A model generated the notes under the pieces. The model was given only the letters and a program-made list of their open reading frames with translations, was not told the origin of the DNA and did not search any database. This document shows positions 1 through 10,114 of a DNA stretch of 64,000 nt, piece by piece. The position numbers and the translations under genes were made by a program. Position 1 is the first letter of the stretch; every line of letters starts with the position of its first letter. Where the stretch lies: assembly GCA_036924085.1 (NCBI GenBank), contig JAVGWX010000003.1:131641523-131705522 (forward strand). The letters are read 5' to 3'. Origin of the DNA: Ariolimax columbianus. Lineage: Eukaryota; Mollusca; Gastropoda; Stylommatophora; Arionidae.

Positions 1-131
1 AACGCAAAGAAGAAAGGTTTGGTCAACCTCAGATGCCGTTTTGCGATGGGAAAAATCCTGCATCAACTGAAGCGCGAACCCTGATCACTCGGTTGGTAAA
101 CCAGTGCACTAACCACTGGACTACCTCAGCT
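1..131 (-). mobile_element. tRNA-derived SINE head (SINE C)
   Basis: On the minus strand this reads like a tRNA gene head. An A-box-like stretch (TAGTCCAGTGGTTAGTGCA, about 118-100) is followed by a B-box-like stretch (GGGTTCGCGCTTC, about 84-72). This is the internal RNA polymerase III promoter layout of tRNA-derived SINEs. No cloverleaf is complete and the element runs off the left edge, so it is a SINE fragment rather than a functional tRNA gene. Confidence 0.6.
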
Positions 132-461
132 CCAAATCCAGTCAATAGCCATCAGAAATAGAAATGTTGGTAACAGACATCTTTGTTGCACACCAATTCT
201 TGCTTTAGTTGCCTTTGCTTCCTTCTCCTTTGTACTTTACCAGGTGGTCTGCCTTGTCTTCTCTTCCTCTTTTGGTTTCAATTCAGTACAAGTTTGATTA
301 TATTGTTAGGTTATTTTCTTCAGCTGGTTTGTCCTATTCATTTATATTTTCTCTCCCAAATCTCTCAGGCTGAAATGGTTGTTTTCATGTTTAGTTGTTA
401 TAGCTTTCTACATCTGACTATTATGAAGTACCCAAATGATGATGTCTGTTGGTGAAAGTCT

Positions 462-845
462 TCTTCTTCTTCGTTCGTTCTCAATCTCCCGCTACCAAGC
501 CCTGCAAAAGGCTTTGCAAGCAGCAAGATGTTGTCCAGAGAATGAAATGCGGTCTGCCATAGTTTAAAGTTTGACTGCGATATTTGCACCTTTTGGTCTG
601 ACACATCTGACTTAAGCAAGAATGTTTTAGTCCCAGGTTAGCCTTCCCTCTTTGATCTGTTCTCCTTAGCCAGTCTGCTCTGTTGCAGCCTGTTATCCAG
701 GATCACTGTGTGGAGTGTAGATGAGTCTTAGCTGTCTGATTCGCTAACCCTGACACTAGTAGTCAGCAATGGGTTGCTGGCCGCTGCATCTCTGTAGTCC
801 AGATGTGATGCTTTTAGTTACATGCCAGTCACTAATGATGGAGAT
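462..845 (-). mobile_element. Family A repeat copy 1 (GAA-tailed, SINE-like)
   Basis: This is a member of the roughly 350-bp dispersed family seen at least nine times in the window. It is reversed: the (GAA)n tail appears as TCTTCTTCTTC at the left. The family core (AAGTCGGATGN4GGACCGAAAGG type) is present in diverged form near 590-620. The 17-bp string TCTGTTGGTGAAAGTCT flanks it at 445-461 and 846-862, as a target-site duplication would. However, the right flank (797-910) is itself locally duplicated, so the flanking repeat could predate the insertion. Confidence 0.7.
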
Positions 846-1019
846 TCTGTTGGTGAAAGTCTGTTGTCCGGATGTAATACTGTAAGTTACATGTCAGCTC
901 CCAAATGCTGTCATAGCTTGGACTGGAAGAAGATGAGCTCTCTATTCTAACTCAATGCTCCAAAGGTTTGTACAACAAAACAAACTCTGACAGCAACAGC
1001 CCGACTTCTCATCTTCGCA

Positions 1020-1470
1020 TTGCAACACAGTCTCTGACAGCTTCTGGTGTTCTCGCTACAACACAGTCTCTGACAGCTTCTGGTGTTCTCGCTACAACAC
1101 AGTCTCTGACAGCTTCTGGTGTTCTCGCTACAACACAGTCTCTGACAGCTTCTGATGTTCTCGCTACAACACAGTCTCTGACAGCTTCTGATGTTCTCAT
1201 TACAACAGTCTCTGACAGCTTCTGGTGTTCTCATTACAACACTGACAGCTTCTGGTGTTCTCATTACAACACTGACAGCTTCTGGTGTTCTCATTACAAC
1301 ACTGACAGCTTCTGGTGTTCTCATTACAACAGTCTCTGACAGCTTCTGGTGTTCTCATTACAACAGTCTCTGACAGCTTCTGGTGTTCTCATTACAACAC
1401 TGACAGCTTCTGGTGTTCTCATTACAACAGTCTCTGACAGCTTCTGGTGTTCTCGCTACAACACAGTGTT
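1020..1470. repeat. Minisatellite, 30/36-bp units
   Basis: A tandem array built on CAGCTTCTGGTGTTCTC. The left part uses 36-bp units ending in CGCTACAACACAGTCTCTGA. The middle part uses a shortened 30-bp unit (CATTACAACACTGA). The right part reverts to longer units. Both lengths are multiples of three, which explains why reading frames stay open on both strands; these should not be taken as genes. Confidence 0.95.
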
Positions 1471-1554
1471 TGGTACAGTATGCAGGTAATGTTCTAGTAT
1501 TTTGTATGTATTATTAACTCACTTATGTATGTGCATTAAATCTCATATCCCCAG

Positions 1555-1710
1555 GAAGTATGGCAGGCCAAGTCCATCTTCAGCTAGTGCTCCAGGTGAT
1601 AGGACCAAAGAGGCAGAAGCTGGCAATGGAGATTACAATGACGCGGCTATGCCAGAGAGGGACCAGAGTACAGACAGTAGTCTAAACACAAGTGATTTGC
1701 TGCAGAATGC
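1555..1710 (+). CDS. Penultimate exon of an unidentified plus-strand gene
   Basis: A candidate coding exon bounded by an acceptor (ATATCCCCAG, ending at 1554) and a strong donor (GTAAGTAGG from 1711). It enters in phase 2 (first base completes a codon) and reads KYGRPSPSSASAPGD through to SLNTSDLLQNA, a low-complexity hydrophilic segment rich in Ser, Asp and Glu. It ends with two bases of a codon, which matches the first base of the exon at 3873. I do not recognise the protein. The composition suggests a disordered cytoplasmic or C-terminal tail. Any earlier exons lie left of the window. The call rests on splice sites and phase only. Confidence 0.5.
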
Positions 1711-1910
1711 GTAAGTAGGTCTGTGTCCATAGTAGAAGTGTTCATATTATGTGTACATACTCTGGTACACATGGTTAGGAGTGTTCATTTTTATGTTTGA
1801 ATGCTCTTGTTGCCTGAGGTCTCAGGAAGGTCCTGTGTATAACAGACAAGAATGTGGCCAATGCCACACTGAGAACATGCCATTAGATCCACCAACATTG
1901 CAGTCTAACC

Positions 1911-2025
1911 GCTCTGTACAAGACCGTCCAGTCTAACCCCTCAAGTGTACAAGACCGTCCAGTCTAACCCCTCAAGTGTACAAGACCGTCCAGTCTAACC
2001 CCTCAAGTGTACAAGACTCTCCAAA
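1911..2025. repeat. 31-bp tandem repeat, about 3.5 copies
   Basis: A near-perfect unit GACCGTCCAGTCTAACCCCT followed by CAAGTGTACAA, repeated head to tail inside the intron of the plus-strand gene. Confidence 0.9.
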
Positions 2026-2164
2026 TCTCGGTAATGCACACAAGTGCAAAAAGGCTGCTGAGAGTACAGTAGCATTGTGGGTTCTAAAGAAAGCTCCGAA
2101 ACAACACTCCATATATGAGACATTCTCTGTGGCAAGAATGAGTTCATCATGAGTCTGATACTTA

Positions 2165-2410
2165 ACATCTTTATACTGGTTTAGAAGACTTTGCAGAGTC
2201 AGTATATAACCAGTTTCTTTTACATTCAATTGATCCAAAAATAACTATGTGCATCCAATCTATTCCTGAATGCATTAATTGACCTGCCTCCACTATTTCC
2301 TGTGGCAATACACGAGACCAAAGGCTCACATTTGATATATCCTAATAAGTTCCTCCTCCTATAATTGTAACCTATTGTATTGAGGCTGACTTCCCCTTTT
2401 CCCCTGATCA
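2165..2410 (-). mobile_element. CR1-like LINE 3' fragment
   Basis: Reversed 3' end of the same LINE family as the copy at 61296-61990. It contains the terminal CTTTATACTGGTTTAGAAGA and TCTGTATACAACCAGTT-like strings, then the coding tail for the WNALP/VVEAG/INAF/NRLDAH segment. Diverged and 5'-truncated, in the intron of the plus-strand gene. Confidence 0.75.
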
Positions 2411-2699
2411 CAATTTACATAGTGACCTGACCATTATAGTGTTTCAAGACACCATATCTAACATTCAACTATATATTTTATGGCAAGCTCACACTTGTTG
2501 CATGGAAGGTCTCATATGAAGGAAAATCTCGCCATATTTACAAACCGAGATAAGACTGTTTAAAGTTTTAGGTTATATAAAATGCCAGAACAAATGCTAA
2601 ATTAAAAGCCGATTCAATGTGTTTAATTTTATAGATTTTTTCTTTGAAGAATAGTCATGTAGACTAGATACTATGGAATGTTTTATGGCTGACATTAAT

Positions 2700-3010
2700 A
2701 TTGAATCCATGAGCCAAAGAAGGGGAGGAAGACTAACGTCTAGTCAGGTAAAATATACTGATCAGACATGTTAGTCAGGGTCAGGCAAAACATACTTACC
2801 AAGACCCTCACCTCGGCTTCCTAGTAGCCCTCCCTGGAAACAGGCTGTTTTCATGGTAGCCTGGCTAACGAGATGAGGTATCGACATGATCCCCGTAGTA
2901 GTGAGTGACATGCAGATGAAGCCAAGCATAGCCCAACCGCCTGGAGGACCCCGGTCCACCTTCATCAGCATGCACGGGATGTGAGTAAAGCTACTACAAC
3001 CCACCACTTA
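2700..3010. repeat. Dispersed repeat (pair with 45650-45800)
   Basis: Shares a long block with 45650-45800: GGGGAGGAAGAYTAACGTCT, then ATACTGATCAGACATGTTAG, then a CAAGACCNTCACCT stretch. The inner ATACTGATCAGACATGTTAG motif is present once here and duplicated in the other copy. No coding potential recognised; class unknown. Confidence 0.7.
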
Positions 3011-3105
3011 ACATCCTATTCAGGGCACACAAAAGAGTAACCTACTCATTGTAGGCATTAGCAAACAACATGAGCCAAAGAAAATGAAGAGACCTCTACA
3101 TCCAA

Positions 3106-3352
3106 TGGTTAAAGTTGAGTGACTAGGTCAAGTCAATGGTTAAAGTGGAGCGACTAGGTCAAGTCAATGGTTAAAGTGGAGTGACCAGGTCAAGTTAATG
3201 GTTAAAGTGGAGCGACTAGGTCAAGTCAATGGTTTAAGTGGAGCGACTAGGTCAAGTCAATGGTTAAAGTGGAGCGACTAGGTCAAGTCAATGGTTAAAG
3301 TGGAGCAACTAGGTCAAGAAAATGGTTAAAGTGGAGCGACTAGATCAAGTCA
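3106..3352. repeat. 31-bp tandem repeat, about 8 copies
   Basis: Unit AATGGTTAAAGTGGAGCGAC followed by TAGGTCAAGTC, with single-base variants. Lies in the last intron of the plus-strand gene. Confidence 0.95.
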
Positions 3353-3872
3353 TCCATTAACAAAACGTATAGTATATAGCCAGTGATTTATATTAGGTAG
3401 TGTCAGTTTACTATTGAGATAACAAGAGATGATTGGCTAGCACAAATTAACGAGAGCCGCTGATTTGATAGAGACTGGAGATTTAACCTAATCACAATGG
3501 CAGCCTGTTGTCATTTCTAAAGCTGACCGCTTTGTAGGGTGTTGTAAAAACTAAGAAAATTAAAACAATAACTGGAGAGTTACTATAATAGAAAAAAGGC
3601 TAGGTTATCAGAATATTGGATAAACTAGAATTTGTACTCACATCTAGCTGGTCCTTCTCATATGGAGGGACTAATTTGATACATTAATAAAAGAGTGACT
3701 AACTCATTTTCCCTGGATCAGGAAGTAGAAGAAAAATCTAATTTCTGGTGTTGAGGAACACAAGTAGCAGTGGGCATATTATGTATAAACTTAACGGCTG
3801 CTTCATTTTCCCAAGCTGTAACTCTATCAGACATAAACATTCATGTCCAATATCTCTATTTTCATATTACAG

Positions 3873-3963
3873 ATCATTAAACCTTCCAAAGAGGTCACTG
3901 GATGACTCAGATGATGGCAAGGAAGTGGAGTCAATTATGTTTAATCCATCAATACAATCCTGA
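3873..3963 (+). CDS. Terminal exon of the unidentified plus-strand gene
   Basis: Follows a good acceptor with a pyrimidine-rich tract (CTATTTTCATATTACAG, ending at 3872). Its first base completes the codon left open by the exon ending at 1710 (GC+A, Ala). It then reads SLNLPKRSLDDSDDGKEVES and ends with the C-terminus MFNPSIQS and a TGA stop. The phase match across the 2.2-kb intron supports the pairing. The family is not recognised. The gene points toward NFX1, so the two genes converge. Confidence 0.5.
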
Positions 3964-5639
3964 ACATCTGATATGATTGAGTGAATCTGTATCACATGGT
4001 CTTTAGTTCCCTCTTGACTGAGCTAGTCTGTGATGTAGCTAAAGAGAAGTTGTACATAGCTAGTCAGATTTATGTCATTTTTTTTAACTGTTGGCTTAAT
4101 TATTGAACTGATAAATATGATGTGGCATAACTCTCTTTGGTTCACTTTAATTCACGTCTCTTCACTGTAATTTACTTTTTCCACTGGTTTTAATCCTGCA
4201 GTGAGTGTACAAAGTAGGTTGTGCTAAATTAACATTTTAGACTAGATAGGAATGTATTTAGGCAAGATTAAAATGAGCTTTTTCACTACACTAGTCTTGC
4301 TGGGACTGGGCTCTATACCACAGCAGATAAATGTCTGGTGTAATGAACTGCACATGCCAGTTAATGTGTCAGCAGCACATCAAATAGAATTGTATGCTAT
4401 CACTAGTGGTATGTTTTGAATTTAAGTGAGGGAAGAGTTTTGCTGGTCGTCAACCAGCTCTCTGGTTCTGAGTTATCTAGGTCCAGTGGCAAGACGTGGC
4501 AGGAGGAAGATATGACATAATTCAATGAATAATTCAGAATGCTATTTGCATTCTACACCACATTGCTATCCATTTAACCAGCCAATGGTTTCAACATAAT
4601 AGTCCATCGAGTCCAGATGCTTAGGTAGGCAAGCCCTAGATCACCAAGAACTGAGTAATCCTATCACTTATGTAAGCATGTCAATTACAGATAAGACAAT
4701 ACAATACTTCCAAATAGAATCAGAATCTTATCCATACCACAAACAAGGGGTATATCTAAGGTAAATGCATTTGTTACTTTAATAATTGTTGCAGGATCAT
4801 TCTACAGAGTGTTTGATGATGCCATGCAAACTATTAATAGATTTTCAACCCAAAGCCTGGCGAGCTAATCCTGCAGGTCAATAAGTTTTGCAGGACAAAC
4901 TTTTCTAAGAATCTGTGATATAGGATTTGGAAGTTATGCCAGGTCTAACCAAGCCCAATGTTCCACAGCAATAGATGAGAATGTGTGAGTGACTGTGGCA
5001 CTAGCTGCCTGTTTATGACCCACAGAAGAATTAGACAGTGAGCTAAGGTTGTAGTGGGTACTGCTGTCCCATTTTGAGGGAGAAAGATTAGGCTCATTGC
5101 ACCATACCAAACAATTTTTTAAAAGATGACCGGTGGGTTGTGCATTGAGCAGGCAACTTCATTATGCACATAAAATTGTTAAAGAGCCACAAGAACCCAA
5201 ATACTTTGGTACAGGCATCATGCAAGAAAATCAACTACAGTGATGGCGTCTACAGGAGCCAGTTTCATATGGAACAAATGGGAATGAACCGCAAGTATGT
5301 AAAGAGATGATGATGACACAATCCCTTTAGCTGTGAGCTCTTGACAGCCCAATGCCTTCTAGACAAAACCACACATGTCTTCCTCGGAGTTTGTTGTCTT
5401 AGAGGCATCATGATATTGAATTCTAGTATCCCCGAAGGGAGACAGTCAAGTGTGTCAGTGTCGTCAAGTCCTACCATGGACATCTGAGTTGGCTATCTCA
5501 TCATTCCTTGGTCAGTCATGCCAGCTCATCTGTAGTGAAGGCATGTCTGGCGTCCCCCAACCCCCTGTGAGTGAGCCCGTTCAGCACAAATGTAAAATCT
5601 CTCCTAGGAAATGTACCAGGAAACATGGATATAACCAAA
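3964..5639. other. Intergenic stretch, no gene seen
   Basis: The 3' untranslated region of the plus-strand gene presumably starts here. I saw no clear AATAAA signal close to the stop and no homologous coding sequence. Short reading frames at 5265-5644 show no family resemblance. Confidence 0.5.
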
Positions 5640-5681
5640 AGTAAACATGTTTGTTAGTGAAGTAATAGGTAACCTGGATTT

Positions 5682-8558
5682 CTTCTTCTTCTTCTGCGTA
5701 CACAGTCAGACAGCAACCATTATTTTTTCGAAAAAAGCGGCGGTCGTCCTGAGACTCTCGCCACTACCATAGAGCTTGTCTTGCAGTTCCACTGGCAATG
5801 GCCACATCTGCTCTCTCTGATCCCCGTATGTCGGGCAGTTCTGCAGCAGATGTTCAGTAGTCATTTTACCAGTACCGCACGGGCATTCGTCGGTACACCC
5901 TATCTTCAATTTGTTGAATAGGTGGTACCTCAGTCTATTGTGGCCAGTGCGAAGTCTGAAGACAACGACCTGCTCTCTTCGGTTCAACTGGTAATAGGCA
6001 TCGTTTTTGGTGTAACCAGTATGTTCGGTTTCCCATTTGGTAATGTACCTGGCTTTGATAAGCCGTTTTGACTCTTCGTACGTCATACTGGTATCTGTTT
6101 GTGGTAGCCTTGCACCTTCTTTTGCCAGTCTGTCTGCCTCCTCGTTGCCTTGGATGTTGCAGTGTGACGGAACCCACTGTACCACTACCCTTTTTGGTGC
6201 GGACAGCTGGCACAGTTTGCAGAGTGCTGCTCTTAAGTCATTAAGCTCAGTGTTTTTCTGGCTTTTTAGCGCTGTGACTACGGCGAGAGCATCTGTCAAC
6301 AAGACTATGTGGCTCTCATTTTCACTGTGTGTTGCCATTTCTTCCACTGCCGCCCTCAGTGCCTCTGCCTCCGCTCTGAAATTGCTTGTGTACTTACCAG
6401 TAGCGAATGACAGTGTTATTTTTCTGCCATTTGGTAGGTTCAGGAATGCTCCTGCCCCTCCGTTCTGTGTAGTGTTTGTTACAGAACCGTCGGTGTATGC
6501 ATGGGTCCAGTCCATGCTTGGGTAGCTTTTCGTTATGAAGCTTAGGGTAGTGTCTCTCCTTTCTTTTTCGGTCTGGCAGTTTTTGTTTGCAATACCTGGT
6601 ATATTTTCTACCACCTCTGGAAATATGTCCTGCCTCCAAGTAGGTTTTCGTACAGTAGTGATGGGTTTTGGTGTTGTTAGTGCGTTTATGGGGTCTTCGT
6701 GCATCTTTGCTTTGGCTATTTCTGCAAAGTTTCTCCGCTTTAGTTTCCCAGTTCCCAAATTGTTTAGCCTCTGGTACATTGGATGGTCCGTCAGTCTTCG
6801 GAGTTTCTCTGACTGCAGCTGGGCTCTGCAGTCTCTTCTGTCGGTCATGGATTGCAGTTTTGTAATCTTTTCAAGTTCTACAATTGGCGTTGACTTCATG
6901 CCACCAGTTATGATTCTCATAGCTTGGTTTTGAAGTTTGTTAACTTTATCGAAGTTCGCCTTCGCTGCTGTTGTCCATGCCGCGATGCCATACTCGAGAA
7001 CTGGTCTCACTCTTCCAGTGTACAGTTTCTTTAGTATGCCTTCGTCTGCTCCCCAGCTTGTGCCAGCAAGTTTCCTCATGATCGCCATTCTTTCTCTGGC
7101 TTTCATTCGGTTTCTCTCAATCTGACTTTTCCATGTCATGCGCCGATCAAATGTGACTCCCAGATAGGTTGGGTTGTCGTTTGGCTGCAGGATTTTGCCA
7201 TTTAGGCCTAATTTGGTACTTTGGGGTTTTAATGAGAGCGAGAATATTGTGCACGTGGTTTTCTCCTCGTTTATTTTGACCAGCCATGAGTTCGCCCACT
7301 CTTCCAGCGATGTTAGGGCCGTTTGCATCCGATTTCTTGCTATGGTGAGATTCTTTTCAGAGGTCCACATAGCCAGATCGTCTGCAAACATTGAGCTATG
7401 GACTCTTCTTGGTATATTCTCTGTAATATCGTTTATATATACCAGGAAGAGTGTGGGTGACAGTACTCCCCCTTGGGGTACTCCCTGCTCGAGTGTCACC
7501 TTTTTGCTCATCTGCCCTTGTACTTGGACTCTGGCCGTTCTTTGTTTGAGGTAGTGGTTGATCCACTTGTACATCTTCCCACAAACATCACTTCTTCTTA
7601 GCTTGACTCTAAGTCCATCCTTCCAGACTTTGTCAAATGCCTTTTCCAGATCCACCCAAACAGCTACTGTGTGTTTCTGTGCCTGGTAGGCATCTTCTAT
7701 CTCCTGGGCTATGAGGATGACCTGGTCCTCAGTGGATCTGTGCTGTCTAAAGCCGGCTTGCTGTGGAATTAGTATTCGTTTTTCTTCCAGATGCCACATC
7801 AGTCTGGTGTTTATCATCCGTTCCATCAGCTTGCCGACACAGCTCAGTAGGCTTATGGGCCTGTATCCATTCGGATCTGTTTTGTCCTTTCCTGTTTTTG
7901 GTACTGGTACCAGTATTGCATCTTTCCATGCCTGGGGTACAATACCCCTTTTCCAGCTTTGGTTCAGGACTGATAGTAGTTTTTTCTTCGCTGTTTGGCC
8001 CAGCCCCATCAGCATTTCGTTTGTTATCCCGTCTTTTCCGGGAGATTTCCTTCTCTTTAGTGTTCTCATAGCCTCTTCCATTTCGCGCATTGTTAGTTTG
8101 GCCATCATGTGCTCTTCAGGAGCCGTATTTATGTTTTCGTGCCCCTTTAGCTCTTCGCTAATGTCTGTATGCTTATCTGCAGGGACCTCGATGTGGTTTG
8201 CTCTGGCATAGTGATCGACAAAGGCGTTTGCGGCTTTCTTACCTGTGATCAAGTTCTCGCCTTGCTTGATAGTAATTTGTTTATTTGACGGGGTTTCGTC
8301 GTTCATGGCTCTGACTAGCTTCCATAGCTTGTTCCCTTCTTTGTCCAGGTTTAAACTTTCCGTTTTATTTTTCCAACTTTCTCTTGCTGTTTGCTTGAGA
8401 GTGTGTTTGTACTTCGCCGCGGCGGCTTTGAGGGCGATGTTTGCCTCCACGGATTTTTCTCGTTCTGCCATGTTCCTCGCATTTGTTACTGCATCTTCCA
8501 CTTTCTGTAACTCATCATTCCAGTAGGGCTTATAGTTTTTCCTAGCTCCTCTTGGGAT
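5682..8558 (-). mobile_element. Non-LTR retrotransposon copy 1 (RNase H LINE), 5'-truncated
   Basis: A LINE insertion with perfect 14-bp TSDs, GGTAACCTGGATTT, at 5668-5681 and 8559-8572. The 3' end is a short (GAA)n tail, seen on the plus strand as TTCTTCTTCTTCTTCTGCG. The 5' end is truncated in the linker between endonuclease and RT, so the endonuclease and any first ORF are missing. The remaining reading frame is open from truncation point to stop. The perfect TSD and open frame point to a recent insertion. Two further copies lie at 27028-28966 and 59913-60896. Confidence 0.95.
5706..8558 (-). CDS. Reverse transcriptase-RNase H polyprotein (5'-truncated)
   Basis: An open frame of about 950 codons. 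It starts inside the protein at the truncation point, where IPRGARKNYKPYWNDEL shows the YKPYW linker that precedes RT. Numbering from the V/M at 8501: RT motifs GYRPISLLS (212-220), VDLEKAFD (283-290), [13 protein letters not shown] (340-352), the catalytic FADD (372-375) and YLGVTF (446-451). Next come an RNase H domain with TDGS (D671), AEAEAL (E711/E713), TDALAV (D737) and EEADRLA (D790), and a C-terminal zinc knuckle [17 protein letters not shown] (C873, C875, H884, C889). The RT-RNase H-knuckle order is that of I-group LINEs (I/Nimb/Ingi-like). All catalytic residues are present, but with no native start and no endonuclease it is unlikely to be autonomous. Confidence 0.93.
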   Translation of the reverse strand: MPRGARKNYKPYWNDELQKVEDAVTNARNMAEREKSVEANIALKAAAAKYKHTLKQTARESWKNKTESLNLDKEGNKLWKLVRAMNDETPSNKQITIKQGENLITGKKAANAFVDHYARANHIEVPADKHTDISEELKGHENINTAPEEHMMAKLTMREMEEAMRTLKRRKSPGKDGITNEMLMGLGQTAKKKLLSVLNQSWKRGIVPQAWKDAILVPVPKTGKDKTDPNGYRPISLLSCVGKLMERMINTRLMWHLEEKRILIPQQAGFRQHRSTEDQVILIAQEIEDAYQAQKHTVAVWVDLEKAFDKVWKDGLRVKLRRSDVCGKMYKWINHYLKQRTARVQVQGQMSKKVTLEQGVPQGGVLSPTLFLVYINDITENIPRRVHSSMFADDLAMWTSEKNLTIARNRMQTALTSLEEWANSWLVKINEEKTTCTIFSLSLKPQSTKLGLNGKILQPNDNPTYLGVTFDRRMTWKSQIERNRMKARERMAIMRKLAGTSWGADEGILKKLYTGRVRPVLEYGIAAWTTAAKANFDKVNKLQNQAMRIITGGMKSTPIVELEKITKLQSMTDRRDCRAQLQSEKLRRLTDHPMYQRLNNLGTGKLKRRNFAEIAKAKMHEDPINALTTPKPITTVRKPTWRQDIFPEVVENIPGIANKNCQTEKERRDTTLSFITKSYPSMDWTHAYTDGSVTNTTQNGGAGAFLNLPNGRKITLSFATGKYTSNFRAEAEALRAAVEEMATHSENESHIVLLTDALAVVTALKSQKNTELNDLRAALCKLCQLSAPKRVVVQWVPSHCNIQGNEEADRLAKEGARLPQTDTSMTYEESKRLIKARYITKWETEHTGYTKNDAYYQLNRREQVVVFRLRTGHNRLRYHLFNKLKIGCTDECPCGTGKMTTEHLLQNCPTYGDQREQMWPLPVELQDKLYGSGESLRTTAAFFEKIMVAV

Positions 8559-8630
8559 GGTAACCTGGATTTGAACTGTGGACTTCCAGGTGATGGAAGC
8601 ATCTTGCTAAAAGAGAGGTGAGTTCTAAAA

Positions 8631-9599
8631 GTGTCTCAACTAGCTAAACCTTGTCATTTGACACTTGCAGCTATGGAATATAGTCTCCATTTCATCCAGA
8701 CATATGTGTAGAATTAATTACTTCCCTATCATCATGCAACAATTAATCAAGGGTATCACATGCAGACCTTCACCAACAGATGTCTGCCACGTACTTTGAT
8801 CAGATGACCAGAATGAATCAACTCAGATTTGTGACAAAGTGCATGACAAAAACCAACAATACAGAAAAGCTGGTGATTAAAGGGAGAGAGGTACAAAAAT
8901 GGCGGCTAATGCATGCTTTCAGAATGAACAATATAACAAGTGCTGGTTTGGAACAAATAGGGCAAGAGAAGAGAGTGAAGGCTAGAATGAAAAATAATGG
9001 AAAGAGGAAGCCTAGTCAATGAAATCCTAAGGGCCCAACTCAAAAGAAAGGCCCAAGACAAGGTTCAGTGGGTGGGTTGTGACTGTTCCCATAGAATGAG
9101 AAGGGAAGAATGGGTATACTGTTTCATGATATTCTGTTCATTGAATTGGATAAATTGCACATGTTCATTGAATTGGATAAATTGCACATTTGTTTATTTA
9201 GTTGAACCATAATAAACATACATACACAACTGGAATTAATAGTTTATTGTTTTGGCTAGAGCATTGGTTGTACGAATGTTCATCCTGTGAATTTATTATA
9301 CAAAAGGTCTGTCAGCTGATTTATAAATGTGCTTTAATTCAATTTCAAAGATTGGAGGGAACTCCAACAACAAGAATATTCAATTATGAACCACAAATGT
9401 TTCAAGGCACAAAATGATGGTAGAGAATTATAAATACACAGTGATAACACACCCCAAAACTCTATTTATTTGTTATGTGATCTTTTATAGCTGATGTAAA
9501 TACATTTCCTGTATTCTATGTGAACAAAATACATTTCCTGTATTCTATGTGAACAGAAAACATTTCATGTAAACACAATTTCTTTTGCTTTGATCTTCC
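8631..9599. other. Intergenic stretch with small duplications
   Basis: Holds an 80-codon plus-strand frame at 8780-9022, basic and not recognised. It also has two short direct duplications: TTCATTGAATTGGATAAATTG with GCACAT twice at 9137-9191, and TACATTTCCTGTATTCTATG twice at 9500-9555. No gene can be supported. Confidence 0.5.
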
Positions 9600-9790
9600 T
9601 CCTCCAACTTAATGTCTTGATACTGGTTTCGAAGAGATGGCAGAGTCTGTATCCAACTAATTTCATTTACATTTCCTTGTTCTAAAAGCTAAGCACATCC
9701 AATCTATTCTTGAATACATTAATTGTCCCTGCCTTGACTACTTCCTGTGGTAATGCATTCACCAAAGAAAGACATAAGGGAACAAATGAT
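9600..9790 (-). mobile_element. CR1-like LINE 3' fragment
   Basis: Reversed and diverged 3' end of the CR1-like family (GATACTGGTTTCGAAGAG, CAGAGTCTGTATCCAACT, then the coding remnant for WNALP/VVKAG/INVF/NRLD). Same segment as at 2165-2410 and 61296-61550. Confidence 0.7.
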
Positions 9791-10114
9791 TTGCAAACTG
9801 ATATAGCCAAAATGTGCCCACTCAAAAACTGATACAAATTAACTTCAAGACATTGTTAAGGAGGAGTCTTGAAATCAAGTTTCTTTTGAGATTTCTACTG
9901 CAATTGTGCTATCAAGCATTATTTTTGTGTAAAGTTGCTCTAGTTTAGTGTCAGTTCATGTTTTGTTCATACTATTGTGCTACACTCCTCTTAGTTATCC
10001 CTTACCTTTGAATGCTGTGGAAGACACTTTATGGTGTAATGGAGTGCACTGCCATGATGTGACAATACTATTATATTATGTTTCTTATAACTGATACATA
10101 CTACTTCTTCCTCA

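Larger units (their letters stand above)
5640..8630 (-). mobile_element. tRNA-like SINE (SINE E) split by a LINE insertion
   Basis: If the LINE at 5682-8558 and one TSD copy are removed, the flanks join into a minus-strand tRNA-like head. It has an A-box-like TAGCAAGATGCTTCC and a B-box-like CAGTTCAAATCCAGG, followed by TACCTATTACTTCACT. The same arrangement (GGTTCAAATCC, then CCTATTACTTCACT) occurs at 31610-31680 on the minus strand, which supports a repeated family. The LINE landed just 3' of the B box. Confidence 0.55.

Noticed and set aside
183..455. 90-codon hydrophobic plus-strand frame
   Set aside because: T-rich sequence gives Leu/Phe-rich chance frames. It ends against a repeat boundary and no splice or homology evidence exists.
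947..1373. Overlapping 60-125-codon frames on both strands
   Set aside because: They fall entirely in the 30/36-bp minisatellite and overlap one another in several frames.
2771..3007. 78-codon minus-strand frame with hydrophobic residues (possible membrane protein)
   Set aside because: It overlaps the dispersed repeat shared with 45650-45800, whose second copy does not keep the frame open. No splice or family support.
6037..8526. Long plus-strand frames such as 6037-6525 and 7711-8211
   Set aside because: They are antisense shadows of the LINE polyprotein on the minus strand. The same shadows recur opposite copies 2 and 3.
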